The notes beneath the pieces were generated by a model. The model had not been told where the DNA came from. It worked only from the letters and a program-made list of their open reading frames with translations, and searched no databases. Made by a program: the position numbers and the translations under genes. DNA of 64,000 bases from Kitasatospora cheerisanensis KCTC 2395 (GTDB taxonomy: Bacteria; Actinomycetota; Actinomycetes; Streptomycetales; Streptomycetaceae). Positions 44,313 to 52,157 of this stretch are shown in pieces; the stretch's first letter is position 1, and each line of letters starts with the position of its first letter. The stretch covers positions 3,948,410-4,012,409 of the forward strand of contig NZ_KK853997.1 in assembly GCF_000696185.1 (NCBI RefSeq), read 5' to 3'.

Positions 44313-44834
44313 ATGAGTCCACACCCCGACAGCCCGCACGGCACCGAGGGCCGGATCGGCGCCGGCATCGGCGAGGGCCTGCCCGGCTCCGGCCGCGGCC
44401 GCCCCGCCGGCCCGCCGACGTACGTGCTGACCGAGGACACCCCGGTCTACGTGATCTCGGTCGCCGCCGAACTGTCCGGGCTGCACCCGCAGACCCTCCG
44501 CCAGTACGACCGGCTCGGCCTGGTAAGCCCCGACCGCACCGCCGGCCGCGGCCGCCGCTACTCCGCCCGGGACATCCAGCAGCTGCGGGAGGTCCAGCGG
44601 CTCTCCCAGGACGAGGGCATCAACCTGGCCGGCATCAAGCGGATCATCGAACTGGAGAACCAGGTCGCCGCCCTGCAGTCCCGGGTGTCCGAGCTGGTGG
44701 ACGCCCTGGAGGGCGCCGCCGCCACCCTCCAGCAGCGCGAGGCCGCCGTGCACGCCTCCTACCGCCGGGACCTGGTGCCGTACCAGCAGGTCCAGCAGTC
44801 CAGTGCGCTGGTGGTGTGGCGCCCGAAGCGCTGA
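44313..44834 (+). CDS. hspR: Heat-shock repressor HspR (MerR-like)
   Basis: A 173-residue autoregulator of the heat-shock genes that binds HAIR boxes. The winged helix reads VYVISVAAELSGLHPQTLRQ YDRLGL, typical of HspR, and a coiled coil (IELENQVAALQSRVSELVDA) follows. The first ~35 residues are Gly/Pro-rich. It is the last gene of the dnaK operon, 7 nt behind dnaJ. HAIR boxes at dnaK and clpB are its predicted targets here. A terminator follows the stop. Confidence 0.97.
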   Translation: MSPHPDSPHGTEGRIGAGIGEGLPGSGRGRPAGPPTYVLTEDTPVYVISVAAELSGLHPQTLRQYDRLGLVSPDRTAGRGRRYSARDIQQLREVQRLSQDEGINLAGIKRIIELENQVAALQSRVSELVDALEGAAATLQQREAAVHASYRRDLVPYQQVQQSSALVVWRPKR

Positions 44835-44841
44835 GGCCGAG

Positions 44842-44883
44842 AGCCGCCGACATCCCTGCCCACCGGGGGGTATCGGCGGCTTT
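44842..44883 (+). terminator. Terminator of the dnaK operon
   Basis: AGCCGCCGA (44842-44850) and TCGGCGGCT (44873-44881) pair over a 22-nt loop, ending in TTT. Confidence 0.65.
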
Positions 44884-44949
44884 GCCATGATGAGAGAGTG
44901 CGTCTGGCGATCCGTCGGTGGTTCCCCCGGTGGCACGGCGGACCGTCTC

Positions 44950-44974
44950 GGGTGATCGCCGCCTAGGATCACCC
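44950..44974 (+). promoter_or_regulatory. Promoter dyad of the first LuxR-type regulator
   Basis: GGGTGATC-N9-GATCACCC is a perfect 8-bp dyad. A TAGGAT -10 box (44964-44969) lies within it. It is 48 nt upstream of the regulator start, a good place for autoregulation. Confidence 0.5.
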
Positions 44975-45021
44975 CCACAAGAGGATCGTGGCGCCGTTCG
45001 AGCTAGGGGCAGGGGCAACAG

Positions 45022-46056
45022 ATGGACAGGGCTGAAGTGCCAGGTCTCACCACCGCGGGCCTCGGTGTCGTGTCTGCCGAGGCCCGCGAACTCTACAAAT
45101 CGATCCTCGGGACCGCCGGCCGCTCGTGCCCCGCCCGACCGGAGGACCAGCGCCCCGCGCCGCTCCAGGAACTGCTGGACATCGGCCTGCTGGTCCCGGA
45201 CGTCAACGACCCCAAGGTGCTGATGGCGGTCGACCCGCAGCAACTGGCCGCCGGGCTGAGCGCCTCCTGGCAGCGCAGCGCCCTGGAGCTCCTGACCAGG
45301 GCCGCGAGCCTCCCCGCGGACCTCCAGGAGCTGAGCCAGGCGTACGGCGGCGGGCTGGCCGCCGACAAGACGGGCGGCATCGTCGAACACATCTCCGGAA
45401 AGGCCGAGATCAACCGGCGGTTGGCCGAATTCGGCCAGTCGGCCAACCACGAGGTGCTCAGCGCGCAGCCCGGCGGCGGTGCGCGCTCGTTCCCGCCGGC
45501 CACGGCGATCGCGCTGGACACCGGAATGCTCCGCCGGGGCGTCGCCCGGCGGACGATCTACCAGCCGAGCACCCGCTATTCGGCGCCGGTCCGCGAATAC
45601 GTCGCGGCGGTGACCAGGGCGGGCGGTGAAGTGCGCACGCTCGGTGAGCCGTTCACCAGACTGATCGTCATCGACCGCAGAATCGCCATCATTCCGTTCG
45701 CCGACGACAACGAACGGGCGGCGGTCGTGCGGGACGAACCGGTGATCGCCTATCTGGTCAACACATTCGAGCTCTGCTGGGAGCGCGCGATTCCGTTCCT
45801 CGACGGAAACGACGTGCCGGTGGAGGTCGTCTCCCTGCTCCGACAGAACATCATCAGAATGCTGCTGCAGGGCGTGGGTCACCGCGTGATAGCCCGAAAC
45901 CTGGGCCTCAGCGAACGGACGCTGGCACGGCACATCGCCGAACTGCGCGAGGAATACGACGCGGAGACGCTGTTTCAGCTGGGCTGGAAGCTGGCCGAGG
46001 GCCACCGCAGCAAGCCGATGATGGATGCGATGGATGCCGAGGGAGCCCTCGACTAG
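45022..46056 (+). CDS. LuxR-type regulator, array member R0 (divergent copy)
   Basis: A 344-residue regulator. The N-terminal ~100 residues resemble a winged helix followed by a helical region. The middle domain carries the family block VRTLGEPFTRLIVIDRRIAI IPFADDN. A LuxR-type helix-turn-helix (VIARNLGLSERTLARHIAEL) is followed by DAETLFQLGW. It is the most diverged copy: its HTH entry (LLQGVGHRV) lacks the QGLTQR of the others, and third codon positions are less GC-rich. AGGGGC precedes the ATG. There is no receiver domain. It faces the peptide gene and lies upstream of the six-copy cluster. Ligand unknown. Confidence 0.85.
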   Translation: MDRAEVPGLTTAGLGVVSAEARELYKSILGTAGRSCPARPEDQRPAPLQELLDIGLLVPDVNDPKVLMAVDPQQLAAGLSASWQRSALELLTRAASLPADLQELSQAYGGGLAADKTGGIVEHISGKAEINRRLAEFGQSANHEVLSAQPGGGARSFPPATAIALDTGMLRRGVARRTIYQPSTRYSAPVREYVAAVTRAGGEVRTLGEPFTRLIVIDRRIAIIPFADDNERAAVVRDEPVIAYLVNTFELCWERAIPFLDGNDVPVEVVSLLRQNIIRMLLQGVGHRVIARNLGLSERTLARHIAELREEYDAETLFQLGWKLAEGHRSKPMMDAMDAEGALD

Positions 46057-46072
46057 CGACGTCCGGCGATCA

Positions 46073-46267
46073 TCACGTCCAAATGATGTCGGAAGTGAGG
46101 GACTGGACCTTCGGCAGCGGCAGTGGCGCCGAGGCGGCCTCCGCCGAGACCGGGTCCGGCTTCGAACCGGTCCAGATGATGTCGACCGCGTGGGCCGGGG
46201 CAGCCCCGAACACCACCGCTGTCAGCACTAGTGCGGCCGATGCCACGAAGTGGCGCGTCCTGCGCAT
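46073..46267 (-). CDS. Secreted 64-residue peptide with duplicated DIIWT ends
   Basis: A small exported peptide. A typical Sec signal (MRRTRHFVASAALVLTAVVF GAAPAHA) is cleaved after residue ~27. The mature part of 37 residues starts VDIIWTGSKPDPV and ends LTSDIIWT, so the same DIIWT pentapeptide marks both ends. The middle is Ala/Pro/Ser-rich (AEAASAPLPLPKV). It has no cysteine, so it is not a disulfide or lanthionine type. AAGGAG lies 7 nt before ATG. An inverted repeat AGTCAAG/CTTGACT covers its promoter. It ends 16 nt after the stop of R0. A signalling peptide for the regulators is the simplest idea, but that is inference. Confidence 0.72.
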   Translation of the reverse strand: MRRTRHFVASAALVLTAVVFGAAPAHAVDIIWTGSKPDPVSAEAASAPLPLPKVQSLTSDIIWT

Positions 46268-46351
46268 TGGGACTCTCCTTCCCCCAAGCCGGTCCGACGA
46301 GTCGGGCCTGCTCCGGCGACCAGTCATATCAGCGTCCAGAGTACGACGGTC

Positions 46352-46370
46352 AGTCAAGCACACCTTGACT
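46352..46370. promoter_or_regulatory. Operator-like dyad between peptide gene and deoxyribosyltransferase-like gene
   Basis: AGTCAAG-N5-CTTGACT has perfect 7-bp arms. Each arm supplies TTGACT, a -35 box for one direction. On the minus strand TGATAT follows in the -10 region of the peptide gene. A protein bound here would affect both promoters. Confidence 0.6.
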
Positions 46371-46427
46371 CCTACCAATTCACCGTCGACAACTCTCGCA
46401 GACCGCCGGGTCCTTGCCCAAGTGTTG

Positions 46428-46468
46428 CCCAGTGTCATCTCGCTGCCAGGCAGGGAGATGACACTGGG
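46428..46468. repeat. Long nearly perfect palindrome (41 nt)
   Basis: CCCAGTGTCATCTC (46428-46441) and GAGATGACACTGGG (46455-46468) are 14-bp perfect arms. CTGCC-A-GGCAG continues the symmetry inside. Only one position is mismatched over 20 bp arms. It could be an operator or a stable RNA hairpin in the leader of the 46669 gene. Confidence 0.7.
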
Positions 46469-46668
46469 CACCAGTGGACGGCCGGGCCCCCCTACCGAGA
46501 CGATCAGTCCACCATCGATCGGCAACGGCAAGTCCCGTGCACGGGGGAACCGCAGATGGCATGGGCGCGCCAATTTTGTCGAGACGATAGCGGATGCTCA
46601 GCAGCATTCCCAAACAACGAATGCCTGACCGGACCACACCCGGACCAGGCCTTTCCCCCGGAGTCGAA
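46469..46668. other. Leader region of the deoxyribosyltransferase-like gene
   Basis: This region is clearly AT-richer than the window average and has no ORF with coding bias. CCCGGAG lies 5 nt before the downstream ATG. I see no recognisable riboswitch. Confidence 0.4.
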
Positions 46669-47289
46669 ATGAGTGAGCCAGATCTGCGTCACCAGACGGT
46701 CAGCAGCAGTGAAGGCCGACGGGCACGGGTGTTCCTGGCCGCGCCCCTGATGCGGCTGACCGGGCCGGCCGACAGCGTGGTGACGCTGGCCAGCCGGACC
46801 AGGCTGACCACCCTGCGGAGCACCCTGCTGCGCAGCGGCGCCGCGGTGTACAGCGCCCACCACAGCGACGCGTGGACGGTGGCCGGGCGGGCCCCCGAGC
46901 CGCGGGTCCCCTCGGACTTCCGGGCGATGCAGAGCGCCGACCTGGTCTTCGCCTACATCGGCGCCCCGCTGTCGGCCGGCGTGAGCCTGGAGCTCGGCTG
47001 GGCGTCGGCGCTGCGCAAGCCGATCGTGCTGCTCGTCGACGAGGCGATCACCCACAACCCGCTGATCGCCACCATCGAGCAGGTCTCCCCCGTGCTGCCG
47101 CTGGTGTTCGACGACACCTGGTCGCAGGAGGCCCTGCACCACACCGTGGAGACCGCGCTGGACTGGGCCGGCATGGCGCTGTCGCTGCGCAGCGGCTTCT
47201 GGACCGCGCCCGGCGAGCAGTTCCCGCGCCCGCGCCGCGAGCACACCGGCCCGTACGGCTTCTGGTCCCCGGAGATCGCCACCGGCTGA
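46669..47289 (+). CDS. Nucleoside 2-deoxyribosyltransferase-like protein
   Basis: A 206-residue protein with the layout of the nucleoside deoxyribosyltransferase superfamily. RARVFLAAPLMRL is the first strand, then LRSTLLRSGAAVYSAHHSDAW, DFRAMQSADLVFAYIGAPLS, and AGVSLELGWASALRKPIVLL with the conserved Glu of ELGWA. The family breaks or exchanges N-glycosidic bonds of nucleosides or nucleotides. The usual Tyr-Asp positions can be guessed but not proven. A C-terminal ~40-residue extension (RPRREHTGPYGFWSPEIATG) is unusual. GGAG lies 5 nt before ATG. It ends 7 nt from the convergent R1 gene. In this setting it may make or destroy a nucleotide signal; that is inference. Confidence 0.65.
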   Translation: MSEPDLRHQTVSSSEGRRARVFLAAPLMRLTGPADSVVTLASRTRLTTLRSTLLRSGAAVYSAHHSDAWTVAGRAPEPRVPSDFRAMQSADLVFAYIGAPLSAGVSLELGWASALRKPIVLLVDEAITHNPLIATIEQVSPVLPLVFDDTWSQEALHHTVETALDWAGMALSLRSGFWTAPGEQFPRPRREHTGPYGFWSPEIATG

Positions 47290-47296
47290 CGCCCGG

Positions 47297-48289
47297 TCAG
47301 TCCGACGCGCCGGCCCCGGGCGGGTGCTCGGCCCCCCGCATCTGCCAGCCCAGCTGGAACAGGGTCTCCGCGTCGTGCAGTTCGCGCAGCCGGGAGATGT
47401 GGCCCGCCACGGTCCGTTCGGACAGGCCGAGGCGGGTGGCGATCGAACGCTGCGTCAGCCCCTGGGCGAGCAGGCGGCCGACCTGCTCGTGGACCGGGAC
47501 GACGCTCTCGCCGCCGTCGTCGGCCGTGCGCCACTGGACCCGCTCGGCCCGCTCCCAGTCCCGCTCGAACGCGGCGACCAGGAACCCCACCACGGCCGGG
47601 TCCTCCACCACCGCGGCACTGGAGTTGTCCGCCGACGCCGGGACGACGGCGACCCGCCGGTCGAAGACCAGCATCCGGCCGAACGGCTCGCTCAGCGTGC
47701 GGAACCGGCCTCCCCACGCGGTGACCGACTCCGCCCACCGCACCGTCGGCTCGTCCAGCAGCGCGGCCGGCTCGTAGACGGTGTGCAGCGAGGCCCCGGC
47801 CGCCAGGAAGTCGCGGGTGCGCTCCAGCGAGTCGGCCTGGAAGTCGCCCCGGCAGATCCGGCCCGGCCGCATGGCGAGGATCTCCTCGGTCGCCGTGCTC
47901 TCCAACTGCCGCACCCGCTCCCGGATCCGGTCGGTCCGCTCGACGTGCTGCACCACGCTGGAGCGGTCGGCGCGGCGCGGGGTGGCGTCGTAGGCGTGGG
48001 TGAGCTCCTCCAGCAGCGCCGGCATCTCCTCGGCGCGCAGCAGCATCCGGGTGCCCTCGGCGCGGAGTTCGGCGCTGATCCGGTCGCCGACCGTGCGCGG
48101 GTTGACCGCCGTCAGCGACTGGTCGGCGCCGTCGTGCACCAGCAGCCCGAGCTCCAGCAGCCGCAGCACCCCCGCCGGGTCCTGTTCGACCGCCTCGCGG
48201 AACGCCACCCGGCCGCCCTGGTCCAGGATCCGCTGGTACAGCCGGCGTTCCGAGGCGCTCGGCAGGGCGGCTCCGTTCGACTCGCTCAC
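47297..48289 (-). CDS. LuxR-type regulator, array member R1
   Basis: A 330-residue paralogue of the array. The N-terminal part (ERRLYQRILDQGGRVAFREA) is winged-helix-like. The sensor-like middle contains FRTLSEPFGRMLVFDRRVAV. The DNA-binding end reads LLAQGLTQRSIATRLGLSER TVAGHISRLRE, ending QLGWQMRGAEHPPGAGASD, a longer tail than the other copies. GTG at 48289 follows AAGGAG by 8 nt. It is the last gene of the six-gene run and lies 56 nt behind R2; it lacks the GTGA overlap that links R2-R4, so its own promoter is possible. Confidence 0.85.
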   Translation of the reverse strand: MSESNGAALPSASERRLYQRILDQGGRVAFREAVEQDPAGVLRLLELGLLVHDGADQSLTAVNPRTVGDRISAELRAEGTRMLLRAEEMPALLEELTHAYDATPRRADRSSVVQHVERTDRIRERVRQLESTATEEILAMRPGRICRGDFQADSLERTRDFLAAGASLHTVYEPAALLDEPTVRWAESVTAWGGRFRTLSEPFGRMLVFDRRVAVVPASADNSSAAVVEDPAVVGFLVAAFERDWERAERVQWRTADDGGESVVPVHEQVGRLLAQGLTQRSIATRLGLSERTVAGHISRLRELHDAETLFQLGWQMRGAEHPPGAGASD

Positions 48290-48345
48290 AGCTCCCACTC
48301 CTTCCGGGCCGGCCCCGGGCGGGCCCCGGCGGTCGGTTCCGATCG

Positions 48346-49299
48346 TCAATCCGGTGCTCCGCGCAGCTGCCAGCCGAGCTGGAACAGGGTCTCCGCATCG
48401 TAGAGCTCCCGCAGGCGGGCGATGTGGGCGGCCACGGTCCGCTCCGACAGGCCCAGCCGGGAGGCGATGGCGCGCTGGGTGAGGCCCTGCGCGAGCAGCG
48501 CGCCGACCTCCTTCGGGACGCCGGTGTCGCGCGGGCGGCCGGCCAGCGCGTGCCAGTCGATCCGGGCGGCGCGCGCCCAGTCGCGTTCGAACAGGTCGAT
48601 CAGGGCGGCCAGCACGGCCGGGTCCTCGACGAAGGCCGCGTGGTTGTCGTCCGGCGAGGCGGAGATGATCGCGATCCGCCGGTCGAAGACCAGCATCCGC
48701 CGGAACGGCTCGTCCAGGACCCGGATCCGCTCGCCGCCGGCCGAGACCGTCGCGGCGTAGTCGACGGTGGGCGGGTCGGCGAGGGCGCCCGGCTGGTAGA
48801 GGGTGCGCAGGGCGATGCCGCGGTCGAGGAAGTCGAGCGAGCGCTGCAGCGCCTGCCGCATCTGGCCGATCGGGCGGGCGCCGCCGGGCTGCGCGGCGAG
48901 GGTCTCCTCGTGCATCTCGGACTCGATCTGCATGATGCGGTGCCGGATCTGCTGACGGTCGTTCACCCGCTCCACCGCGTGCGCCCGGTCGGGGCGGCGC
49001 GGCGCCAGGTCGTAGGCGTGCACCAGGTCCTCCAGCTGGGCCGAGGTCCGCTGGGAGTTCGCCAGCTTGCGGATCGCCGCCTCGCGCAGGTCGGCGCTCA
49101 GCCGGTCGGCCACCGCGCGGGGGTTGACGGCGCTGAGCGACTCGTCGACGGCGTGGTGGATCAGCAGGCCGATCTCGATCAGCCGCAGGGTGGCCTCGGG
49201 GTCCTGCTGCATCGCCTCACGGAACATCACCCGGCCGCCCTGCTCCAGCACTTGGCGGTACAGCGCCCGCTCGGCCTCGCTCGGCAGCCGGTCCGTCAC
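48346..49299 (-). CDS. LuxR-type regulator, array member R2
   Basis: A 317-residue paralogue: VTDRLPSEAERALYRQVLEQ at the start, FLDRGIALRTLYQPGALADP in the middle, RVLDEPFRRMLVFDRRIAII before the linker, and QGLTQRAIASRLGLSERTVA in the HTH. Its GTG overlaps the R3 stop as GTGA, so it is translationally coupled to R3. An SQRTSAQLEDLVHAYD helix region replaces the shorter one of R1. No receiver or ATPase domain is present, which separates it from NarL- and LAL-type regulators. Confidence 0.85.
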   Translation of the reverse strand: MTDRLPSEAERALYRQVLEQGGRVMFREAMQQDPEATLRLIEIGLLIHHAVDESLSAVNPRAVADRLSADLREAAIRKLANSQRTSAQLEDLVHAYDLAPRRPDRAHAVERVNDRQQIRHRIMQIESEMHEETLAAQPGGARPIGQMRQALQRSLDFLDRGIALRTLYQPGALADPPTVDYAATVSAGGERIRVLDEPFRRMLVFDRRIAIISASPDDNHAAFVEDPAVLAALIDLFERDWARAARIDWHALAGRPRDTGVPKEVGALLAQGLTQRAIASRLGLSERTVAAHIARLRELYDAETLFQLGWQLRGAPD

Positions 49300-50249
49300 C
49301 GCGCACCGTCCCGCATCAGCCAGCCGAGCTGGAACAGCGTCCCGGCGTCGTAGCGCTCGCGCAGCCGGGCGATGTGTTCGGCGACGGTGCGCTCGGAGAC
49401 GCCGAGGCGGGAGGCGACGGCGCGCTGGGTGAGGCCCTGGGCGAGCAGCCGGGCGATCCGGTCGGCCGCCTCGGGGACGGCGCCGCCGGCGAGGTCGTGC
49501 CAGCGGACGCGTTCGGCCCGCTCCCAGTCGCGCAGGAACAGGGCCACCAGGTGGCCGACCACCGCGGGGTCCTCGATGAACGCGGCGGTGCGGTTGTCGG
49601 CGGACGCCGAGATGACGGCCACCTTGCGGTCGAAGATCAGCATTCGGGTGAAGTCCTCGTCCAGCGAGCGCAGCCGCATGCCCCAGCCGGTGGCGCGCAC
49701 CGCGTAGTCGATCACCGCGGGGTCGGTGCTGCCGACCGGCTGGTAGAGGATGTCCATCCGGGCGCCGGCCGCCAGGGCCTGCTCGGTGCGGGCGCTCTTC
49801 TCCAGGTAGACGCTGGGGCGCCGGCCGGGCTGGGCGGCCAGGACCTCCTCGCGGAAGTCGGCCTCGATCTGGAGCAGCCGGTGCCGGATCCGGTCCACGT
49901 CCAGCACGTGGGTGATCGCCCGGGAGTTGTCGTCCGGCCGGGCGGCGCGGTCGTAGGCGTCGGTCAACGCGCCCAGTTCGGCAGGGAGTTGCTCGGCCTG
50001 GTCGAACAGCCGGGTGCCGGCCGTGCGGAGTTCCCGGCCGAGCCGGGCGCCGACCGAGCGCGGGTTCACCGCGGTGAGCCGTTCGCTCTCGTCGTGGTGG
50101 ACGAGCAGCCCGAGGGCGAGCAGCCGCGCGGTGGCCGCCGGGTCCTGCTCCATCGCCTCCCGCACCAGGACCTGGCCGCCGGCCCGCAGCACGGCCAGGT
50201 ACATCGCCTTCTCGGCGTGCGACGGCGGGCCGGGCACCGGAGCGGTCAC
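49296..50249 (-). CDS. LuxR-type regulator, array member R3
   Basis: A 317-residue paralogue starting VTAPVPGPPSHAEKAMYLAV. The middle block is RSLDEDFTRMLIFDRKVAVI, where the usual Glu-Pro-Phe is Glu-Asp-Phe. The HTH reads QGLTQRAVASRLGVSERTVA and the end is QLGWLMRDGAR, identical to R4. The GTG overlaps the R4 stop as GTGA. Similarity to R4 at the 3' end suggests recent duplication or gene conversion. Confidence 0.85.
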   Translation of the reverse strand: MTAPVPGPPSHAEKAMYLAVLRAGGQVLVREAMEQDPAATARLLALGLLVHHDESERLTAVNPRSVGARLGRELRTAGTRLFDQAEQLPAELGALTDAYDRAARPDDNSRAITHVLDVDRIRHRLLQIEADFREEVLAAQPGRRPSVYLEKSARTEQALAAGARMDILYQPVGSTDPAVIDYAVRATGWGMRLRSLDEDFTRMLIFDRKVAVISASADNRTAAFIEDPAVVGHLVALFLRDWERAERVRWHDLAGGAVPEAADRIARLLAQGLTQRAVASRLGVSERTVAEHIARLRERYDAGTLFQLGWLMRDGAR

Positions 50250-51196
50250 CGCGCACCGTCCCGCATCAGCCAGCCGAGCTGGAACAGCGTCTCGGCGCCG
50301 TAGCGCTCGCGCAGCCGGGCGATGTGGGCGGCGACGGTGCGCTCCGACAGGCCCAGCCGGGTGGCGACGGCGCGCTGGGTCAGGCCGGTGGCGAGCAGTT
50401 CGCCGATCCGGCGTGCCGTCTCGGGCAGTTGGCGGCCCGTCAGGTCGTGCCACGGGACGCGGGCGGCGCGGGCGAAGTCGCGCTGGAAGACGGCGACCAG
50501 GTGGTCGACGACGACGGGGTCCTCGACGAAGGCGGCGACGGCGTTGTCGGCGGCCGCCGGGATGACCGCGACCCTGCGGTCGAAGATCAGCATCCGGGTG
50601 AACGGCTCGTCCAGGACCCGCACCCGCACGCCCCAATCGGTGGCCGCGGCGGCGTAGCAGGCGGTGTGCGCGGTGTCCCGGGAGACCGGCTGGTAGAGGA
50701 CGTCGGCGGTGACGCCGCGGGCCAGCGCCTTGCGCATCCGGGAGTCGTCGTCGAGGAACTCCGGTGGGCGCGGCCCGGGTTGGGCGGCCAGGCCCTCCTC
50801 CCGGTACTCGTCCTCGATCACCAGCAGGCGGTGCTGGATCTGTTCGAGGCTGGCCACGTGGGTGATCCCGGGGCCGGGGCGGGCGCGGCGCTGTGCGGAG
50901 TCGTAGGACTCGGCCAGCTCGCCGAGGTCGCCGGCCACCCGGTCGGCCCGGGCGAGCAGGCCGGTGGCGTGCTCGCGCAGGGTGGCGCCGAGCCGGGCGC
51001 CGACGGTGCGCGGGTTGACGGCCGCCACCCAGCCGTCCACCTGGTAGTGCACCAGCAGGCCGAGTTCGAGCAGCCGGGCGGCCGCGGCGGCGTCCTGTTC
51101 CATCACCTCGCGGAGCGAGACCCGGCCGGCCCGCAGGACGGCGTGGAAGAGGGCCTTCTCGGTCTCGGTCGGCGGGGCGACGTCCGGTTCAGTCAC
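50246..51196 (-). CDS. LuxR-type regulator, array member R4
   Basis: A 316-residue paralogue starting VTEPDVAPPTETEKALFHAV. The helical region has IQHRLLVIEDEYREEGLAAQ, and the middle block VRVLDEPFTRMLIFDRRVAV. The HTH reads LLATGLTQRAVATRLGLSER, ending QLGWLMRDGAR. Its start overlaps the end of R5 by 8 nt. A tandem acidic run (FLDDDSRM) precedes the sensor-like part. Ligand unknown. Confidence 0.85.
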   Translation of the reverse strand: MTEPDVAPPTETEKALFHAVLRAGRVSLREVMEQDAAAAARLLELGLLVHYQVDGWVAAVNPRTVGARLGATLREHATGLLARADRVAGDLGELAESYDSAQRRARPGPGITHVASLEQIQHRLLVIEDEYREEGLAAQPGPRPPEFLDDDSRMRKALARGVTADVLYQPVSRDTAHTACYAAAATDWGVRVRVLDEPFTRMLIFDRRVAVIPAAADNAVAAFVEDPVVVDHLVAVFQRDFARAARVPWHDLTGRQLPETARRIGELLATGLTQRAVATRLGLSERTVAAHIARLRERYGAETLFQLGWLMRDGAR

Positions 51197-52157
51197 CGCC
51201 CTCGCCTCCGCGCATCAGCCAGCCGAGCTGGAACAGCGTCTCGGCGCCGTGCTGGTCGCGCAGCCGGGAGATGTGGGCGGCGACGGTGCGCTCGGACAGG
51301 CCGAGGCGGGCGGCGACGGCGCGCTGGGTGAGGCCCTGGGCGAGCAGGCGGCCGATCTGGTCGGCGGCGGCGCGGGTGGGGGCGGTGTCGATCAGCAGGT
51401 CCCAGCGGACGCGTTCGGCGCGCGCCCAGTCGCGTTCGAAGCCGGCCACGATCATCGCGACGGTGGCGGGGTCGAGGATCAGCGCGGCCCGGGCGTGGTC
51501 CTCGGCGGCCGGGACCACGGCGGTGGTGCGGTCGAAGACCAGGGCGCGCTGGAACGGCTCGTCGAGCAGCCGGACCTCGCCGCCGGCCGCGGTGAGCGCC
51601 GCGGAGTAGCGGATCGCGGCGGGCTCGGCGAGCACGCCGGGCCGGTACAGGGTGCGGATCCGGCAGCCGCGCCGCAGCACCGGCAGTTCCTGGTGGAGCG
51701 AGGTCTCCAGGGCTGCGGGGGCGAGCGACCCGGGGTGCGCGGTGAGCGCCTCCTCGCGGCAGTCGGCGCCGAGTTGGGCGATCCGCTGGCGGATGTGTTC
51801 GAGGCCGACCATCTGGACGTCGCAGCTGACCGGCTCGATCGGCCGGGGGACGCTCTCGTACGCGGTGATCAGCGGTTCGAGGTGGGCGGGCAGCCGCTCG
51901 GCGCGGTTGAGCAGGCGGGCGGCCTCGGTGTTCATCTCGGCGCCGAGGGTCTCGGCCACGAAGCGCGGGTCGACGGCCAGGTAGGCGCCGTCGAGGCCGT
52001 CGGAGACCAGCAGGCCGGTGCGGAGCAGTTCGGCGAGGGCGGCCTGCCGGTCGGCGACCAGGTCGGCGGCGATCCGGCCGCCGGCCTCCAGGACGTCCAG
52101 GTAGAGGCGCTGCGCCGGGTCGTCGACCGGCGCGGGCACGGGGGCGGGGTCAGCCAC
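51189..52157 (-). CDS. LuxR-type regulator, array member R5
   Basis: A 322-residue paralogue starting VADPAPVPAPVDDPAQRLYL. It shares with R6 an N-terminal region different from R1-R4 (AGGRIAADLVADRQAALAEL). The middle block VRLLDEPFQRALVFDRTTAV has Thr-Thr where other copies keep Arg-(Val/Ile). The HTH reads QGLTQRAVAARLGLSERTVA. GTG at 52157 overlaps R6 by 8 nt. It may bind a different ligand, as the sensor part differs most in pairs R5/R6. Confidence 0.85.
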   Translation of the reverse strand: MADPAPVPAPVDDPAQRLYLDVLEAGGRIAADLVADRQAALAELLRTGLLVSDGLDGAYLAVDPRFVAETLGAEMNTEAARLLNRAERLPAHLEPLITAYESVPRPIEPVSCDVQMVGLEHIRQRIAQLGADCREEALTAHPGSLAPAALETSLHQELPVLRRGCRIRTLYRPGVLAEPAAIRYSAALTAAGGEVRLLDEPFQRALVFDRTTAVVPAAEDHARAALILDPATVAMIVAGFERDWARAERVRWDLLIDTAPTRAAADQIGRLLAQGLTQRAVAARLGLSERTVAAHISRLRDQHGAETLFQLGWLMRGGEGGD

